Below, piece by piece: positions 27,126-35,378 of a DNA stretch of 64,000 bases. The notes beneath the pieces were generated by a model. The model ran no database searches. It saw only the letters and a program-made list of their open reading frames with translations, and had not been told where the DNA came from. The DNA is taken from positions 2,790,001-2,854,000 of the forward strand of contig OZ244118.1 in assembly GCA_965215765.1 (NCBI GenBank). The letters are read 5' to 3'. Source of the stretch: G965212025 sp965215765. GTDB lineage: Bacteria > Pseudomonadota > Gammaproteobacteria > Poriferisulfidales > Oxydemutatoraceae. Both the position numbers and the translations under genes were made by a program. How positions within the stretch are numbered: the stretch's first letter is position 1; every line of letters begins with the position of its first letter.

Positions 27126-27960
27126 AACTTCTGTAGTGCGAATTTTTTCCAGCTTGCTGTTTTTGGTATTCGTAGGCTTGCCACTCGGGGGCTTCCCAGT
27201 TCTGGCCGGCGCGATTGATGTTGAGCAGCCTTTTAATATGACCCGTGGTGTCACGGACATCAGCAACGAAGTCTTCAATTTGCACATGCTGATTTTCTGG
27301 GTGTGCGTATTCATAGGGGTCGCGGTTTTCGCGGTCATGTTTTACTCCATTCTTATGCATCGCAAATCTCGCGGGCACAAGGCGGCGAACTTTCACGATA
27401 GCATGACGGTTGAGATTCTATGGACTCTGGTGCCCACGCTCATTCTGGTGGCCATGGCAGTTCCGGCCGCACAAACTTTGATCAATATGGAAAAAACGCA
27501 TGAGGCTGACCACACCATCAAAGTCACCGGCTATCAGTGGTTATGGGAATACGAATACCTGGAAGAAGACCTCAAGTTTTTCAGCAAACTATCCACCCCG
27601 TTTGATCAAATCAACCAGGATGGGGTTGAAAAGGGTGTGAATTACCTCCTGGAAGTGGATCGTGAACTGGTACTGCCAGTCGGGAAAAACATCCGTTTTC
27701 TCATCACTTCCGGTGACGTCATTCACGCTTGGTGGGTGCCGGCTTTGGCGGTGAAAAAAGACGCTGTCCCGGGCTATATAAATGAGTCTTGGGTCAACAT
27801 TAAGGAGAAAGGGACTTACCGTGGACAATGTGCCGAGTTGTGCGGCCGTTACCATGGGTTCATGCCGGTGGTGGTAAAAGCTGTCAGTGAACCCGAGTTT
27901 GAGGAATGGCTCGCCACGGAAAGAAAAAATGGAAAAAGTGTCGCACAGGCTACAGATTGA
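27118..27960 (+). CDS. coxB: Cytochrome c oxidase subunit II
   Basis: Subunit II takes electrons from cytochrome c through the binuclear CuA centre. The protein has an N-terminal signal-like helix (IFSSLLFLVFVGLPL...PVLAG), two membrane helices (about 57-80 and 100-122), and a periplasmic cupredoxin domain with the aromatic YQWLWEYEY strip, the first CuA His in SGDVIHAWWVPAL and the loop CAELCGRYHGFM holding the remaining ligands. I use the ATG at 27118 with GAGG upstream rather than the GTG two codons before. No cytochrome c domain is fused. It heads the aa3-type oxidase cluster. Confidence 0.96.
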   Translation: MSETSVVRIFSSLLFLVFVGLPLGGFPVLAGAIDVEQPFNMTRGVTDISNEVFNLHMLIFWVCVFIGVAVFAVMFYSILMHRKSRGHKAANFHDSMTVEILWTLVPTLILVAMAVPAAQTLINMEKTHEADHTIKVTGYQWLWEYEYLEEDLKFFSKLSTPFDQINQDGVEKGVNYLLEVDRELVLPVGKNIRFLITSGDVIHAWWVPALAVKKDAVPGYINESWVNIKEKGTYRGQCAELCGRYHGFMPVVVKAVSEPEFEEWLATERKNGKSVAQATD

Positions 27961-28049
27961 AGCGCTTTCTAAAAAATTATTCACCCCTGCACAATCCCGG
28001 CAGGTGCTTCGTTTCCGTTCGCATTGGGGTATGACAAGGAGCAAATAGA

Positions 28050-29630
28050 ATGAGTTCAACCGTTCTTGAAAACGAGCACCACGATGCTCCACCCAGCGGC
28101 ATTGCCCGCTGGCTTTTCACCACAAATCACAAAGACATAGGAACGCTGTATTTGTGCTTTTCGCTTCTGATGTTTTTCATCGGCGGTGCCATGGCACTGG
28201 TTATCAGAGCCGAGCTGTTTGAACCGGGCATGCAGTTTGTTGACCCGCAGTTTTTTAACTCCATGACGACCATGCACGCGCTCGTCATGATTTTCGGGGT
28301 CGTGATGCCTGCCTTTACCGGCTTGGCGAACTGGCTCATCCCGATCATGATCGGCGCACCGGACATGGCACTGCCCAGACTGAATAACTGGAGCTTCTGG
28401 ATCCTGCCTTTTGCCTTCACCATGTTGTTGTCTACCCTGTTCATGGAAGGGGGCGGGCCAGCTGGTGGATGGACGCTTTATCCGCCGCTGACTTTACAGA
28501 CCGGAGCGGCCTTGCCTTTCGTGATTTTTTCCATTCATTTTCTGGGATTGTCTTCAATTCTGGCTGCCATCAACGTGGTTGCCACAATTTTGAACATGCG
28601 CGCTCCCGGTCTTGACCTGATGAAATTGCCTATGTTTGTGTGGACTTGGTTAATCACAGCATTTTTGTTGATCGCCGTGATGCCTGTGCTGGCCGGTGCC
28701 GTCACGATGTTGCTCACCGACAAATTTTTTGGCTCCAGCTTTTTCCTGGCCGCCGGCGGCGGAGATCCGGTCATGTTCCAACACCTGTTCTGGTTTTTTG
28801 GTCACCCCGAAGTGTACGTGCTGATCCTGCCGTCATTTGGAGTCATCTCCAGTATTTTGCCGACTTTTTCCAGAAAACCCTTGTTTGGCTACGCGTCAAT
28901 GGTGTACGCTACATCAGCCATCGCTTTTCTGTCATTTGTAGTGTGGGCACACCATATGTTTACGGTGGGAATGCCACTGGCAGGGCAGCTGTTCTTCATG
29001 CTTGCCACAATGTTGATAGCCGTCCCCACCGGAGTGAAAATATTCAATTGGGTCGCGACTATGTGGCGAGGTTCCATGACATTTGAAACCCCCATGTTGT
29101 TTGCAATCGCGTTCGTGGCTCTGTTCACATTGGGTGGCTTTTCCGGATTGATGCTGGCGATCGTTCCGGCAGACTACCAATACCATGACACGTATTTCGT
29201 CGTGGCACATTTCCACTACGTACTGGTTCCAGGTGCCATTTTTGCCATCATCGCCGCCGTGTATTACTGGTTGCCAAAATGGTGCGGCAATATGTATAAC
29301 GAAACGCTTGGCAAATGGCATTTCTGGCTCACAACAATTTTTGTGAACCTGACTTTCTTCCCCATGCACTTTTTGGGACTGGCCGGGATGCCGCGGCGAA
29401 TACCGGACTACAACCTGCAATTTGTGGACTTCAATGTGCTGGCGAGCATCGGGGCTTTTGGCTTCGGTTTGTCGCAGCTTCTCTTTGTGTACATCGTGGT
29501 CTCCGCCATCCGAAGCAGGCAAAAACAAAAATTGCCTGCCAAGGTCTGGGAAGGTGCAGAGGGTCTGGAATGGACTCTGCCCTCGCCTCCTCCCTACCAC
29601 TCTTTTGTCGTAGCCCCGACAGTAAAATGA
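28050..29630 (+). CDS. ctaD: Cytochrome c oxidase subunit I
   Basis: This is the catalytic subunit of an aa3-type heme-copper oxidase: 526 residues, twelve predicted helices. Heme and CuB ligands are visible in MTTMHALVMIFG (low-spin heme His), FFGHPEVYVLILP (CuB His and the cross-linked Tyr), VWAHHMFTVG (CuB His pair) and DTYFVVAHFHYVL (heme His residues). The PEVY Tyr and K-channel residues are kept, so this is an A-type oxidase. AAGGAG lies upstream of the ATG. It pumps protons while reducing oxygen in the inner membrane. Confidence 0.97.
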   Translation: MSSTVLENEHHDAPPSGIARWLFTTNHKDIGTLYLCFSLLMFFIGGAMALVIRAELFEPGMQFVDPQFFNSMTTMHALVMIFGVVMPAFTGLANWLIPIMIGAPDMALPRLNNWSFWILPFAFTMLLSTLFMEGGGPAGGWTLYPPLTLQTGAALPFVIFSIHFLGLSSILAAINVVATILNMRAPGLDLMKLPMFVWTWLITAFLLIAVMPVLAGAVTMLLTDKFFGSSFFLAAGGGDPVMFQHLFWFFGHPEVYVLILPSFGVISSILPTFSRKPLFGYASMVYATSAIAFLSFVVWAHHMFTVGMPLAGQLFFMLATMLIAVPTGVKIFNWVATMWRGSMTFETPMLFAIAFVALFTLGGFSGLMLAIVPADYQYHDTYFVVAHFHYVLVPGAIFAIIAAVYYWLPKWCGNMYNETLGKWHFWLTTIFVNLTFFPMHFLGLAGMPRRIPDYNLQFVDFNVLASIGAFGFGLSQLLFVYIVVSAIRSRQKQKLPAKVWEGAEGLEWTLPSPPPYHSFVVAPTVK

Positions 29631-29674
29631 TGGTTTCAGACAACACTGTTGGGCACTGCTAAGGGCACCGCATC

Positions 29675-29773
29675 ATGAACCCTCTGATCCGTGCGCGGCG
29701 TACAGCCTTGTTTCTTGGTGCTGTGGCGTTGCTCATTTACGTGGGTTTCTATTTTCTTAAGGCGTCTGTATGA
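29675..29773 (+). CDS. Small cytochrome oxidase assembly protein (32 residues)
   Basis: This ORF of 32 codons plus stop begins MNPLIRARRTALFLGAVALLIYVGFYFLKASV: a short basic N-terminus and one membrane helix. Betaproteobacterial oxidase operons carry such a tiny single-helix gene between ctaD and ctaG, often named cytochrome oxidase small assembly protein. Position and topology match exactly. Its stop overlaps an ATG (ATGA) of a further small frame. Confidence 0.65.
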   Translation: MNPLIRARRTALFLGAVALLIYVGFYFLKASV

Positions 29774-29913
29774 AGCGTCATGCCCAAACGACATATTGGC
29801 AGCGAGTCACTCCGGAGTCGCGCTTCCCGTGTTCGGCTGGTCTCCCGACGTATTTGTCAGGTCAATGGCGAAATGCTGTCGCTTTTGGTGTGGTGGCACC
29901 GTACGCTTTGTAA
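29770..29913 (+). CDS. Possible small ORF between ctaD and ctaG
   Basis: A 47-codon frame begins with an ATG that overlaps the stop of the small assembly gene (ATGA) and ends 34 bp before ctaG. The product has no membrane helix and I do not recognise it. It could be translated by coupling, or be chance. The region otherwise has no feature. Confidence 0.2.
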   Translation: MKRHAQTTYWQRVTPESRFPCSAGLPTYLSGQWRNAVAFGVVAPYAL

Positions 29914-29947
29914 TGTGGCCTCCCTGCTGAGAGCGAAGTAAAGAGTC

Positions 29948-30490
29948 GTGCGAAAAAACCATAAATTGGCCGTAAAACTGGGCGCGGCGGCATTTCTGAT
30001 GTTCGGGTTTGCCTACCTCCTGGTTCCCCTTTACGAGGCTTTTTGCGAAATTACCGGCTTGAATGGCAGAACCGTGACAGTCGCGAAGTCACCAACGCAA
30101 GACGTGGCAAACATGGAGAGAACCGTTCGCATCCAGTTTCTGTCTCATATTCAGGAGCCGCATAAATGGCAATTCTCGCCTGAAAAAGTGAGCATGGAGG
30201 TACATCCGGGGATGGTGTACACAACGCATTACAAAGCGAAAAATCTATCCGACGGAGATGCAATCAGCCATGCGGTACCCAGTACAGCCCCGGGGCTTGC
30301 TTCACGATATTTGGAGAAAATCGAATGCTTTTGCTTTGAAGAGCAAGCTTTTGCTGCGCTGGAGGCTCAAGACATGCCACTAATCTTCAAAATAAATCCA
30401 CTGCTTCCAAAAAGCATCAACACGATTTCGCTTTCTTATGCTTTTTTCGATGCTCCCACCGGGGAACAGGGAAAGCCAAACGAGGGTTAA
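29948..30490 (+). CDS. ctaG: Cytochrome c oxidase assembly protein CtaG (Cox11 family)
   Basis: Cox11/CtaG delivers copper to the CuB site of subunit I. The 180-residue protein has one N-terminal helix (LGAAAFLMFGFAYLLVPLYEAFCEITGLNG, including the conserved Cys), a periplasmic immunoglobulin-like domain and the copper-binding IECFCFEEQ motif. The start is GTG (MRKNHKL). It sits between the small assembly gene and coxC in the standard betaproteobacterial order. Confidence 0.94.
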   Translation: MRKNHKLAVKLGAAAFLMFGFAYLLVPLYEAFCEITGLNGRTVTVAKSPTQDVANMERTVRIQFLSHIQEPHKWQFSPEKVSMEVHPGMVYTTHYKAKNLSDGDAISHAVPSTAPGLASRYLEKIECFCFEEQAFAALEAQDMPLIFKINPLLPKSINTISLSYAFFDAPTGEQGKPNEG

Positions 30491-30493
30491 GCC

Positions 30494-31369
30494 ATGAGCA
30501 GTTCACCACAAACCAGTTATTACTTGCCGCACGGCTCTCACTGGCCGCTAACCGGAACGGTTGCGCTTACCACCACGTTTATTGGAGCCGCGCTTTGGCT
30601 TAATGGTGTCGATGTCGGGCCAGTTTTGCTGTCAGTGGGATTGGTCATTCTGATCGTCATGTTGGCGGGCTGGTTTGGCCTTGTGATCGGAGAAAGCGAA
30701 TCCGGTCGTTTCAACCAGCAAGTAGACACATCTTTTCGCTGGGGCATGATCTGGTTCATCTTTTCCGAGATTATGTTTTTTGCAGCTTTTTTCGGCACCC
30801 TGTTTTACGCCCGAATCCTGTCCATGCCCTGGTTGGGAGGAGAGGGAACCGCAGCCGTCACCAATCTTTTTCTTTGGCCTGATTACGGAGCGGTCTGGCC
30901 AGAAACAGCCAACGGACCAGGAGCGATAGGCGGTCACTTTGAAATCATGAGCGCGTGGGGGATCCCCGCTTTGAACACCCTGATCCTGTTGTCCAGCGGC
31001 GTGACGGTGACTTGGGCGCACTACGGACTTCTTGCCAAGAAAAGGAAACAACTGATTGCCGGATTAGCTTTCACAGTCGTGCTCGGCTTCTTGTTCGTCT
31101 CTTTGCAAGCATACGAATACATACACGCCTATCAGGAGCTGAACCTGACCCTGGGTAGCGGGATTTACGGATCCACTTTCTTCATGCTGACCGGGTTTCA
31201 TGGTCTCCACGTCACGATCGGAGCGATCATGTTGACAGTGATTTTGTGTCGCTGCCTGGCAGGTCACTTCAAGCCAGACCGGCACTTCGCGTTCGAAGCC
31301 GTAGCCTGGTACTGGCATTTTGTTGACGTCGTGTGGTTGGGGCTTTTTATTTTTGTGTACTGGCTATGA
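30494..31369 (+). CDS. coxC: Cytochrome c oxidase subunit III
   Basis: The 291-residue protein has seven predicted membrane helices and family segments WPLTGTVALTTTF, RWGMIWFIFSEIMFFAAFFGTLFYAR and the C-terminal FHGLHVTIGAIML and FAFEAVAWYWHFVDVVWLGLFIFVYW. It stabilises the catalytic core and supports proton uptake. The start lies three bases after the ctaG stop. Confidence 0.96.
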   Translation: MSSSPQTSYYLPHGSHWPLTGTVALTTTFIGAALWLNGVDVGPVLLSVGLVILIVMLAGWFGLVIGESESGRFNQQVDTSFRWGMIWFIFSEIMFFAAFFGTLFYARILSMPWLGGEGTAAVTNLFLWPDYGAVWPETANGPGAIGGHFEIMSAWGIPALNTLILLSSGVTVTWAHYGLLAKKRKQLIAGLAFTVVLGFLFVSLQAYEYIHAYQELNLTLGSGIYGSTFFMLTGFHGLHVTIGAIMLTVILCRCLAGHFKPDRHFAFEAVAWYWHFVDVVWLGLFIFVYWL

Positions 31370-31472
31370 GGCACTCATGGTCACTATACGGAAATACTGG
31401 CTGTCAGTGGCTGTAATCGCCTGAACCCAACTGCTTGTCAAGGACAAAGAGAGCGGGCGAAAAAGCTGGGTC

Positions 31473-31721
31473 TCAACCGACTCCATGGGGTTTGATCCAG
31501 CCAAATGCGAAGCCTATTAACAGTATGGCAAAAACAGTGACAGACAAGGCAATTCTCCACATCAAGGCTTTGAGAGTCCTGTCGGTAGTGCCGCGATCCT
31601 TGAACAGATAATAAAGAGCAGTGCCCAAACTGACAACGATGGTCACTAGCAGGAGTACGATTAAAATTTTGGTTGGCACTGAAGCAATTCGTGATAACGC
31701 TACCGTGGCTATTCTAAACAC
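31473..31721 (-). CDS. DUF2909 family twin-transmembrane protein
   Basis: The 82-residue minus-strand protein has two membrane helices (about 18-41 and 54-74) joined by a charged loop with KDRGTTDRTLKALMWR, and ends FGWIKPHGVG. This is the pattern of the DUF2909 'twin transmembrane' family, which in betaproteobacteria lies opposite to surf1 between coxC and surf1, exactly as here. Function is unknown, presumably related to the oxidase. It is divergent from surf1. Confidence 0.75.
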   Translation of the reverse strand: MFRIATVALSRIASVPTKILIVLLLVTIVVSLGTALYYLFKDRGTTDRTLKALMWRIALSVTVFAILLIGFAFGWIKPHGVG

Positions 31722-31757
31722 TTTTCCGTTTGCAACCTGAATTCGGACTGCACCTTT

Positions 31758-32501
31758 TTGGAACGTAATTTGGAAACCAGATACCCACCACTTTTACTCA
31801 GCTTGCTCACGTTGTTTCTGGTCAGCATGTTCCTGGCACTCGGGAAATGGCAAATTGACCGCAAACAGGAAAAGGCAGCCGTGATTGAAGAACATCAGAG
31901 TCGCGGCAGGCAGGCAGCAGTTGATTTACTTACGGTTGACCCGCCTTATGAAAAGTGGCGCTATCGACAGGTGCGTTTTATTGGCGAACCTCTGGGCGAC
32001 CAGCAACTTCTGCTTGATAATCAGGTACAAGGTGGCCGTGCTGGCTATAACGTGTTGACTCCTTTCATTCCATACGGAGCACCGGAAAAAATTGTTTTGG
32101 TGGATCGTGGCTGGATTGAACGGGGGGCACAGCGAGGAGACGCACTCGACATTGACATTGCGCCCGGTCTTAAAGAGATTAAAGGAACCTTGTACGTTCC
32201 CTTGGGTGAGCCTTTCGTGCTCGGCAATATTATTGAAAACGAAAATGCCAGTCCTCTGGTGTTGCAGCACCTGGATTTTTCAGTGCTGGGTGAACTGTTG
32301 GGAGATGGCTTTCTTCCTTTTTCAGTCCGCCTCTCGGATACACAGCCAGGCGGTTATTTGCGAGAATGGAAAGTGGTATCGGCAGCCCCAACCAAACACT
32401 TGGGTTACGCTGTCATGTTTTTCTCCCTCGCCTTGCTGGTTGTGATTCTGTATTTGGCATTATTGCTTCGGTTTCGGGCGCGGCTTCTCAAGCGCAGGTG
32501 A
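31758..32501 (+). CDS. SURF1-family heme-copper oxidase assembly factor
   Basis: SURF1 proteins help insert heme a into subunit I. The 247-residue protein has the two-helix layout (about 10-27 and 217-238), with the family motifs LGKWQIDRKQEK, YRQVRFIGEP, LVDRGWIERG and, before the last helix, PTKHLGYAVMFFSLAL. It uses a TTG start (31758). Its stop TGA overlaps the GTG start of the next gene as GTGA. Confidence 0.92.
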   Translation: MERNLETRYPPLLLSLLTLFLVSMFLALGKWQIDRKQEKAAVIEEHQSRGRQAAVDLLTVDPPYEKWRYRQVRFIGEPLGDQQLLLDNQVQGGRAGYNVLTPFIPYGAPEKIVLVDRGWIERGAQRGDALDIDIAPGLKEIKGTLYVPLGEPFVLGNIIENENASPLVLQHLDFSVLGELLGDGFLPFSVRLSDTQPGGYLREWKVVSAAPTKHLGYAVMFFSLALLVVILYLALLLRFRARLLKRR

Positions 32502-33067
32502 GTGCTACAAAAATAAAAATGCTGGGTCTCCTGGCGGTTTTCCTCGGCCCGGCACTGATCGCCGTCACTCTCTATCTATGGTTCCCGTTCACAGGCAACG
32601 AGGATTCTCTGAGCGTTGGAAAACTCATCCATCCACCTTTGCCCTTGACGCCATTTTCCGGTGTTAACCAGGAAGGACAGCCTGTTCCGGAGGACTTTTT
32701 TAACAGACAGTGGACCCTGTTTTATCTGGGTACAGAAAACTGTGATTTGCATTGCCAGTCGAATCTCTTCAAAGCCCGACAACTGCGCATATCCTTGGGA
32801 AAGAATATGCACCGCCTTAAAACCGTGTACCTTTCCGAGACGAATCCTGAAGCATTCTTTGCCAGTGAACCGGGATCCCGCTACCGGGATCTGGCTGTCG
32901 TCATTGCCAGTGAAAATGCGGCGTTGCTTTTGCAAAATCTGCAAAAGCAACGCTTGTATATTGTTGATCCACATGGAAACCTCATGATGCAATACTCTCC
33001 AGATGTGGTGTCCAAAGGAGTGTTGCAGGATCTGAAACGATTGTTAAGGGCATCCCGGATTGGCTAG
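32498..33067 (+). CDS. SCO1-like thioredoxin-fold oxidase accessory protein
   Basis: The protein (about 189 residues) has an N-terminal membrane helix (LGLLAVFLGPALIAVTLYLWF) and a thioredoxin-like domain with a CDLHC (CxxxC) metal or redox pair in FYLGTENCDLHCQSNL, a loop of the SCO type and RLYIVDPHGNLMMQY near the end. The conserved SCO His further on is not obvious. A gene of this type sits between surf1 and ctaA in many betaproteobacteria. GTG 32498 overlaps the surf1 stop; ATG 32519 is the alternative. Confidence 0.75.
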   Translation: MSATKIKMLGLLAVFLGPALIAVTLYLWFPFTGNEDSLSVGKLIHPPLPLTPFSGVNQEGQPVPEDFFNRQWTLFYLGTENCDLHCQSNLFKARQLRISLGKNMHRLKTVYLSETNPEAFFASEPGSRYRDLAVVIASENAALLLQNLQKQRLYIVDPHGNLMMQYSPDVVSKGVLQDLKRLLRASRIG

Positions 33068-34100
33068 GGGTTTTTCTTCTCCCGGTGACTATTCGCGCAG
33101 CTTGTTGAAATTTGGCATGTGCCTGGCACTGGTCGTCGTTTTACTGGGGTCATGGGTCAGGTGGTCAGACGCCGGTATGGGATGCCCGGATTGGCCAGGC
33201 TGCTATGGAAAGCTTTTTGGCTTACCAAACACATCGGCGGAAATTTCTTCAGCCAATGCAAATTTCCCCTCGCGTCACTTTGACAAAAGTGACGCGCTTC
33301 GTGAATTAACGCACCGCTACCTTGCGGCATTCCTGGGTGTTGTCGTCGTGCTGTTCAGCATCCTGGCGTGGCGTGGTCGGAAAACTTCCGGCTTGCCTGT
33401 CGTTGGAGCACCGGGATTGTTACTGTTGATTCTTTTCCAGGGTTTTTTAGGGATGCTTACCGTCACCACGCAGTTACAGCCCTTGATAGTATCCGGGCAT
33501 CTATTGGGGGGGGTAGGGGTTCTGGCGTTGCTCTGGTGGCTGATTCTTGCGAGCGGCAATCAAACTGCGAATGGGCATTTTTCAGGACACAAAACCTTGC
33601 GACGTTTTACTTGGCTAATGGTGGCTTTACTCATTATGCAGATTGCTTCAGGGGGTTGGACCAGCTCAAACTATGCGGCACTTTCTTGCTCTGGTTTTCC
33701 GTTGTGCAACGGTGACTGGTGGCCTGAAATGGATTTCACGGAGGCGTTCACGGCTTCGTTCTCCTCCAACATTAACTATGAGTTTGGGATACTGGGGGAC
33801 TCAACCCGTGTTGCCATCCAGGTTTTACACCGTCTGGGCGCGGTGACACTTGGCGTGGTTTTGGCGATTTATCTGGTGATTGTCTACCGCTCCCGCATTT
33901 CGCACGTGGTTAAAAAGCCGGCGATCATTGCCGGCGCGCTGCTGGCTTTGCAAATCATGACTGGCGCATTGGTGGTTTTACAGCACTCACACTTTCCTGT
34001 TTCGGTTCTCCACGCCGCCTTGGCTGATTTGCTGTTGCTCTCTCTGCTCACTGTGGCTTATCGACTAAGGCAACCGAGAGCGGTAACAGAGGGATCATGA
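33060..34100 (+). CDS. ctaA: Heme A synthase CtaA
   Basis: CtaA oxidises the heme O methyl group to make heme A. The 346-residue membrane protein has eight predicted helices in two related halves, with paired heme ligands in GMGCPDWPGCYGK, LTHRYLAAFLG, VSGHLLGG and VLHRLGAVTLGV and QHSHFPVSVLHAALAD. It starts with TTG overlapping the end of the SCO-like gene, and its TGA overlaps the ATG of ctaB. Confidence 0.94.
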   Translation: MARGFSSPGDYSRSLLKFGMCLALVVVLLGSWVRWSDAGMGCPDWPGCYGKLFGLPNTSAEISSANANFPSRHFDKSDALRELTHRYLAAFLGVVVVLFSILAWRGRKTSGLPVVGAPGLLLLILFQGFLGMLTVTTQLQPLIVSGHLLGGVGVLALLWWLILASGNQTANGHFSGHKTLRRFTWLMVALLIMQIASGGWTSSNYAALSCSGFPLCNGDWWPEMDFTEAFTASFSSNINYEFGILGDSTRVAIQVLHRLGAVTLGVVLAIYLVIVYRSRISHVVKKPAIIAGALLALQIMTGALVVLQHSHFPVSVLHAALADLLLLSLLTVAYRLRQPRAVTEGS

Positions 34101-34996
34101 TGCGCCCTTCAAGTACCAGGGCTGTTGAGCATAAGGCCATATCCACGCTCAAAGATTATTACGAAGTCACCAAACCACGCGTTGTGGCCTTGATGATTTT
34201 TACGGTTCTGGTCGGGATGTTCATGGCAACTCGCGGTGTACTCCACTGGCCGACAGCTTTATGCGCAATCTTTGGCATTAGCTTGCTGGCAGCATCAGCT
34301 GCTGCTATCAACCATGTGTCAGACCAATGGATTGACAGCATGATGTCTCGCACCAGCCAACGGCCTTTGCCAAGCGGACGACTCAGCAGAAAGCAGGTCA
34401 TGTGGTTCGCCGGGCTGACCGGTAGCGTAGGCACTATCTTTCTTCTGGTCTTTACAAACGTTTTGACTGCCACTCTGACTTTGCTTTCCCTGGTGGGATA
34501 CGCCTTGATTTATACGCGCTATTTGAAATTTGCCACCCCTCAAAACATCGTCATTGGCGGGGCGGCCGGTGCCACCCCACCATTGCTGGGCTGGACTGCG
34601 GTTACCGGACAGGTGGAGCCCGGAGCCCTCATTTTGTTTTTAATCATTTATGTGTGGACCCCACCCCACTTTTGGGCATTGGCACTTTACAAAAAAGATG
34701 AATACAAAAAAGCCGGAGTGCCCATGTTGCCAATTACACACAGCGACGACTTCACGCGCCTGCATATTTTGCTGTATTCCATCCTGCTGTTCTGTGTGTC
34801 CATGCTGCCTTATGTGTACGGAATGTCTGGATTGGTCTACTTGTGGGGAGCGGTTATTCTGGGAATCGGGTTTCTTTATTACACTGTTTCTCTGAAAGTG
34901 AAGCGTTCTCGTCACAAGGCCATCGCGACTTTTCAATACTCTATTGTTTATTTGACACTGCTGTTTGCCTTGCTATTGATTGACGTTCAGATCTGA
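34097..34996 (+). CDS. ctaB: Protoheme IX farnesyltransferase CtaB
   Basis: CtaB (Cox10) converts heme B to heme O, the substrate of CtaA. The 299-residue UbiA-type prenyltransferase has nine helices and the two Asp-rich prenyl-diphosphate motifs NHVSDQWIDSMMSRTSQRPL and the second-loop equivalent YKKDEYKKAGVPMLPI. The gene starts inside the ctaA stop (ATGA) and closes the oxidase biogenesis operon. Confidence 0.95.
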   Translation: MMRPSSTRAVEHKAISTLKDYYEVTKPRVVALMIFTVLVGMFMATRGVLHWPTALCAIFGISLLAASAAAINHVSDQWIDSMMSRTSQRPLPSGRLSRKQVMWFAGLTGSVGTIFLLVFTNVLTATLTLLSLVGYALIYTRYLKFATPQNIVIGGAAGATPPLLGWTAVTGQVEPGALILFLIIYVWTPPHFWALALYKKDEYKKAGVPMLPITHSDDFTRLHILLYSILLFCVSMLPYVYGMSGLVYLWGAVILGIGFLYYTVSLKVKRSRHKAIATFQYSIVYLTLLFALLLIDVQI

Positions 34997-35378
34997 CCCT
35001 CAAGTCATGGTGGCTCCGGCAAGACAGAAAGATAGACAGCCTTCCCATTCTTGCCAAAGCGCGCATGTCAGCCTACCTTAATAGTCTCTCACCTCAGTGA
35101 CCGCCCAAGCCTGATCTGAGGCAGAGCCGCTCCAAAGCTGATTGGTCAATTGACGGGGTGGCACAGACAGCTTTCCGTCCGTTTTGCCCGGTCGCGTTTC
35201 TCCCTTGGCAAATCAAGTTCCGCATTTACATTCCACAGTTACCTGGCTTTATTGTGAAAACTTCCAGTAGAAGAAGCCATGAGTGCCGGTAGCCAATATT
35301 GGCTGATTATCCGTACAAAAATCCATTATTTCCATGATTTGAGGTATAATATAGACAGACATGAATAAGTGAGGTGTC
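34997..35378. promoter_or_regulatory. Intergenic region with promoter for the 605-residue gene
   Basis: No gene is supported in this 382-bp stretch. Its right end has a perfect TATAAT at 35345-35350, 34 bp upstream of the next ATG, followed by a GAGGTG ribosome site. The -35 hexamer is weak, so an activator may be needed. The spacing suggests a leader of about 25 bases. Confidence 0.5.
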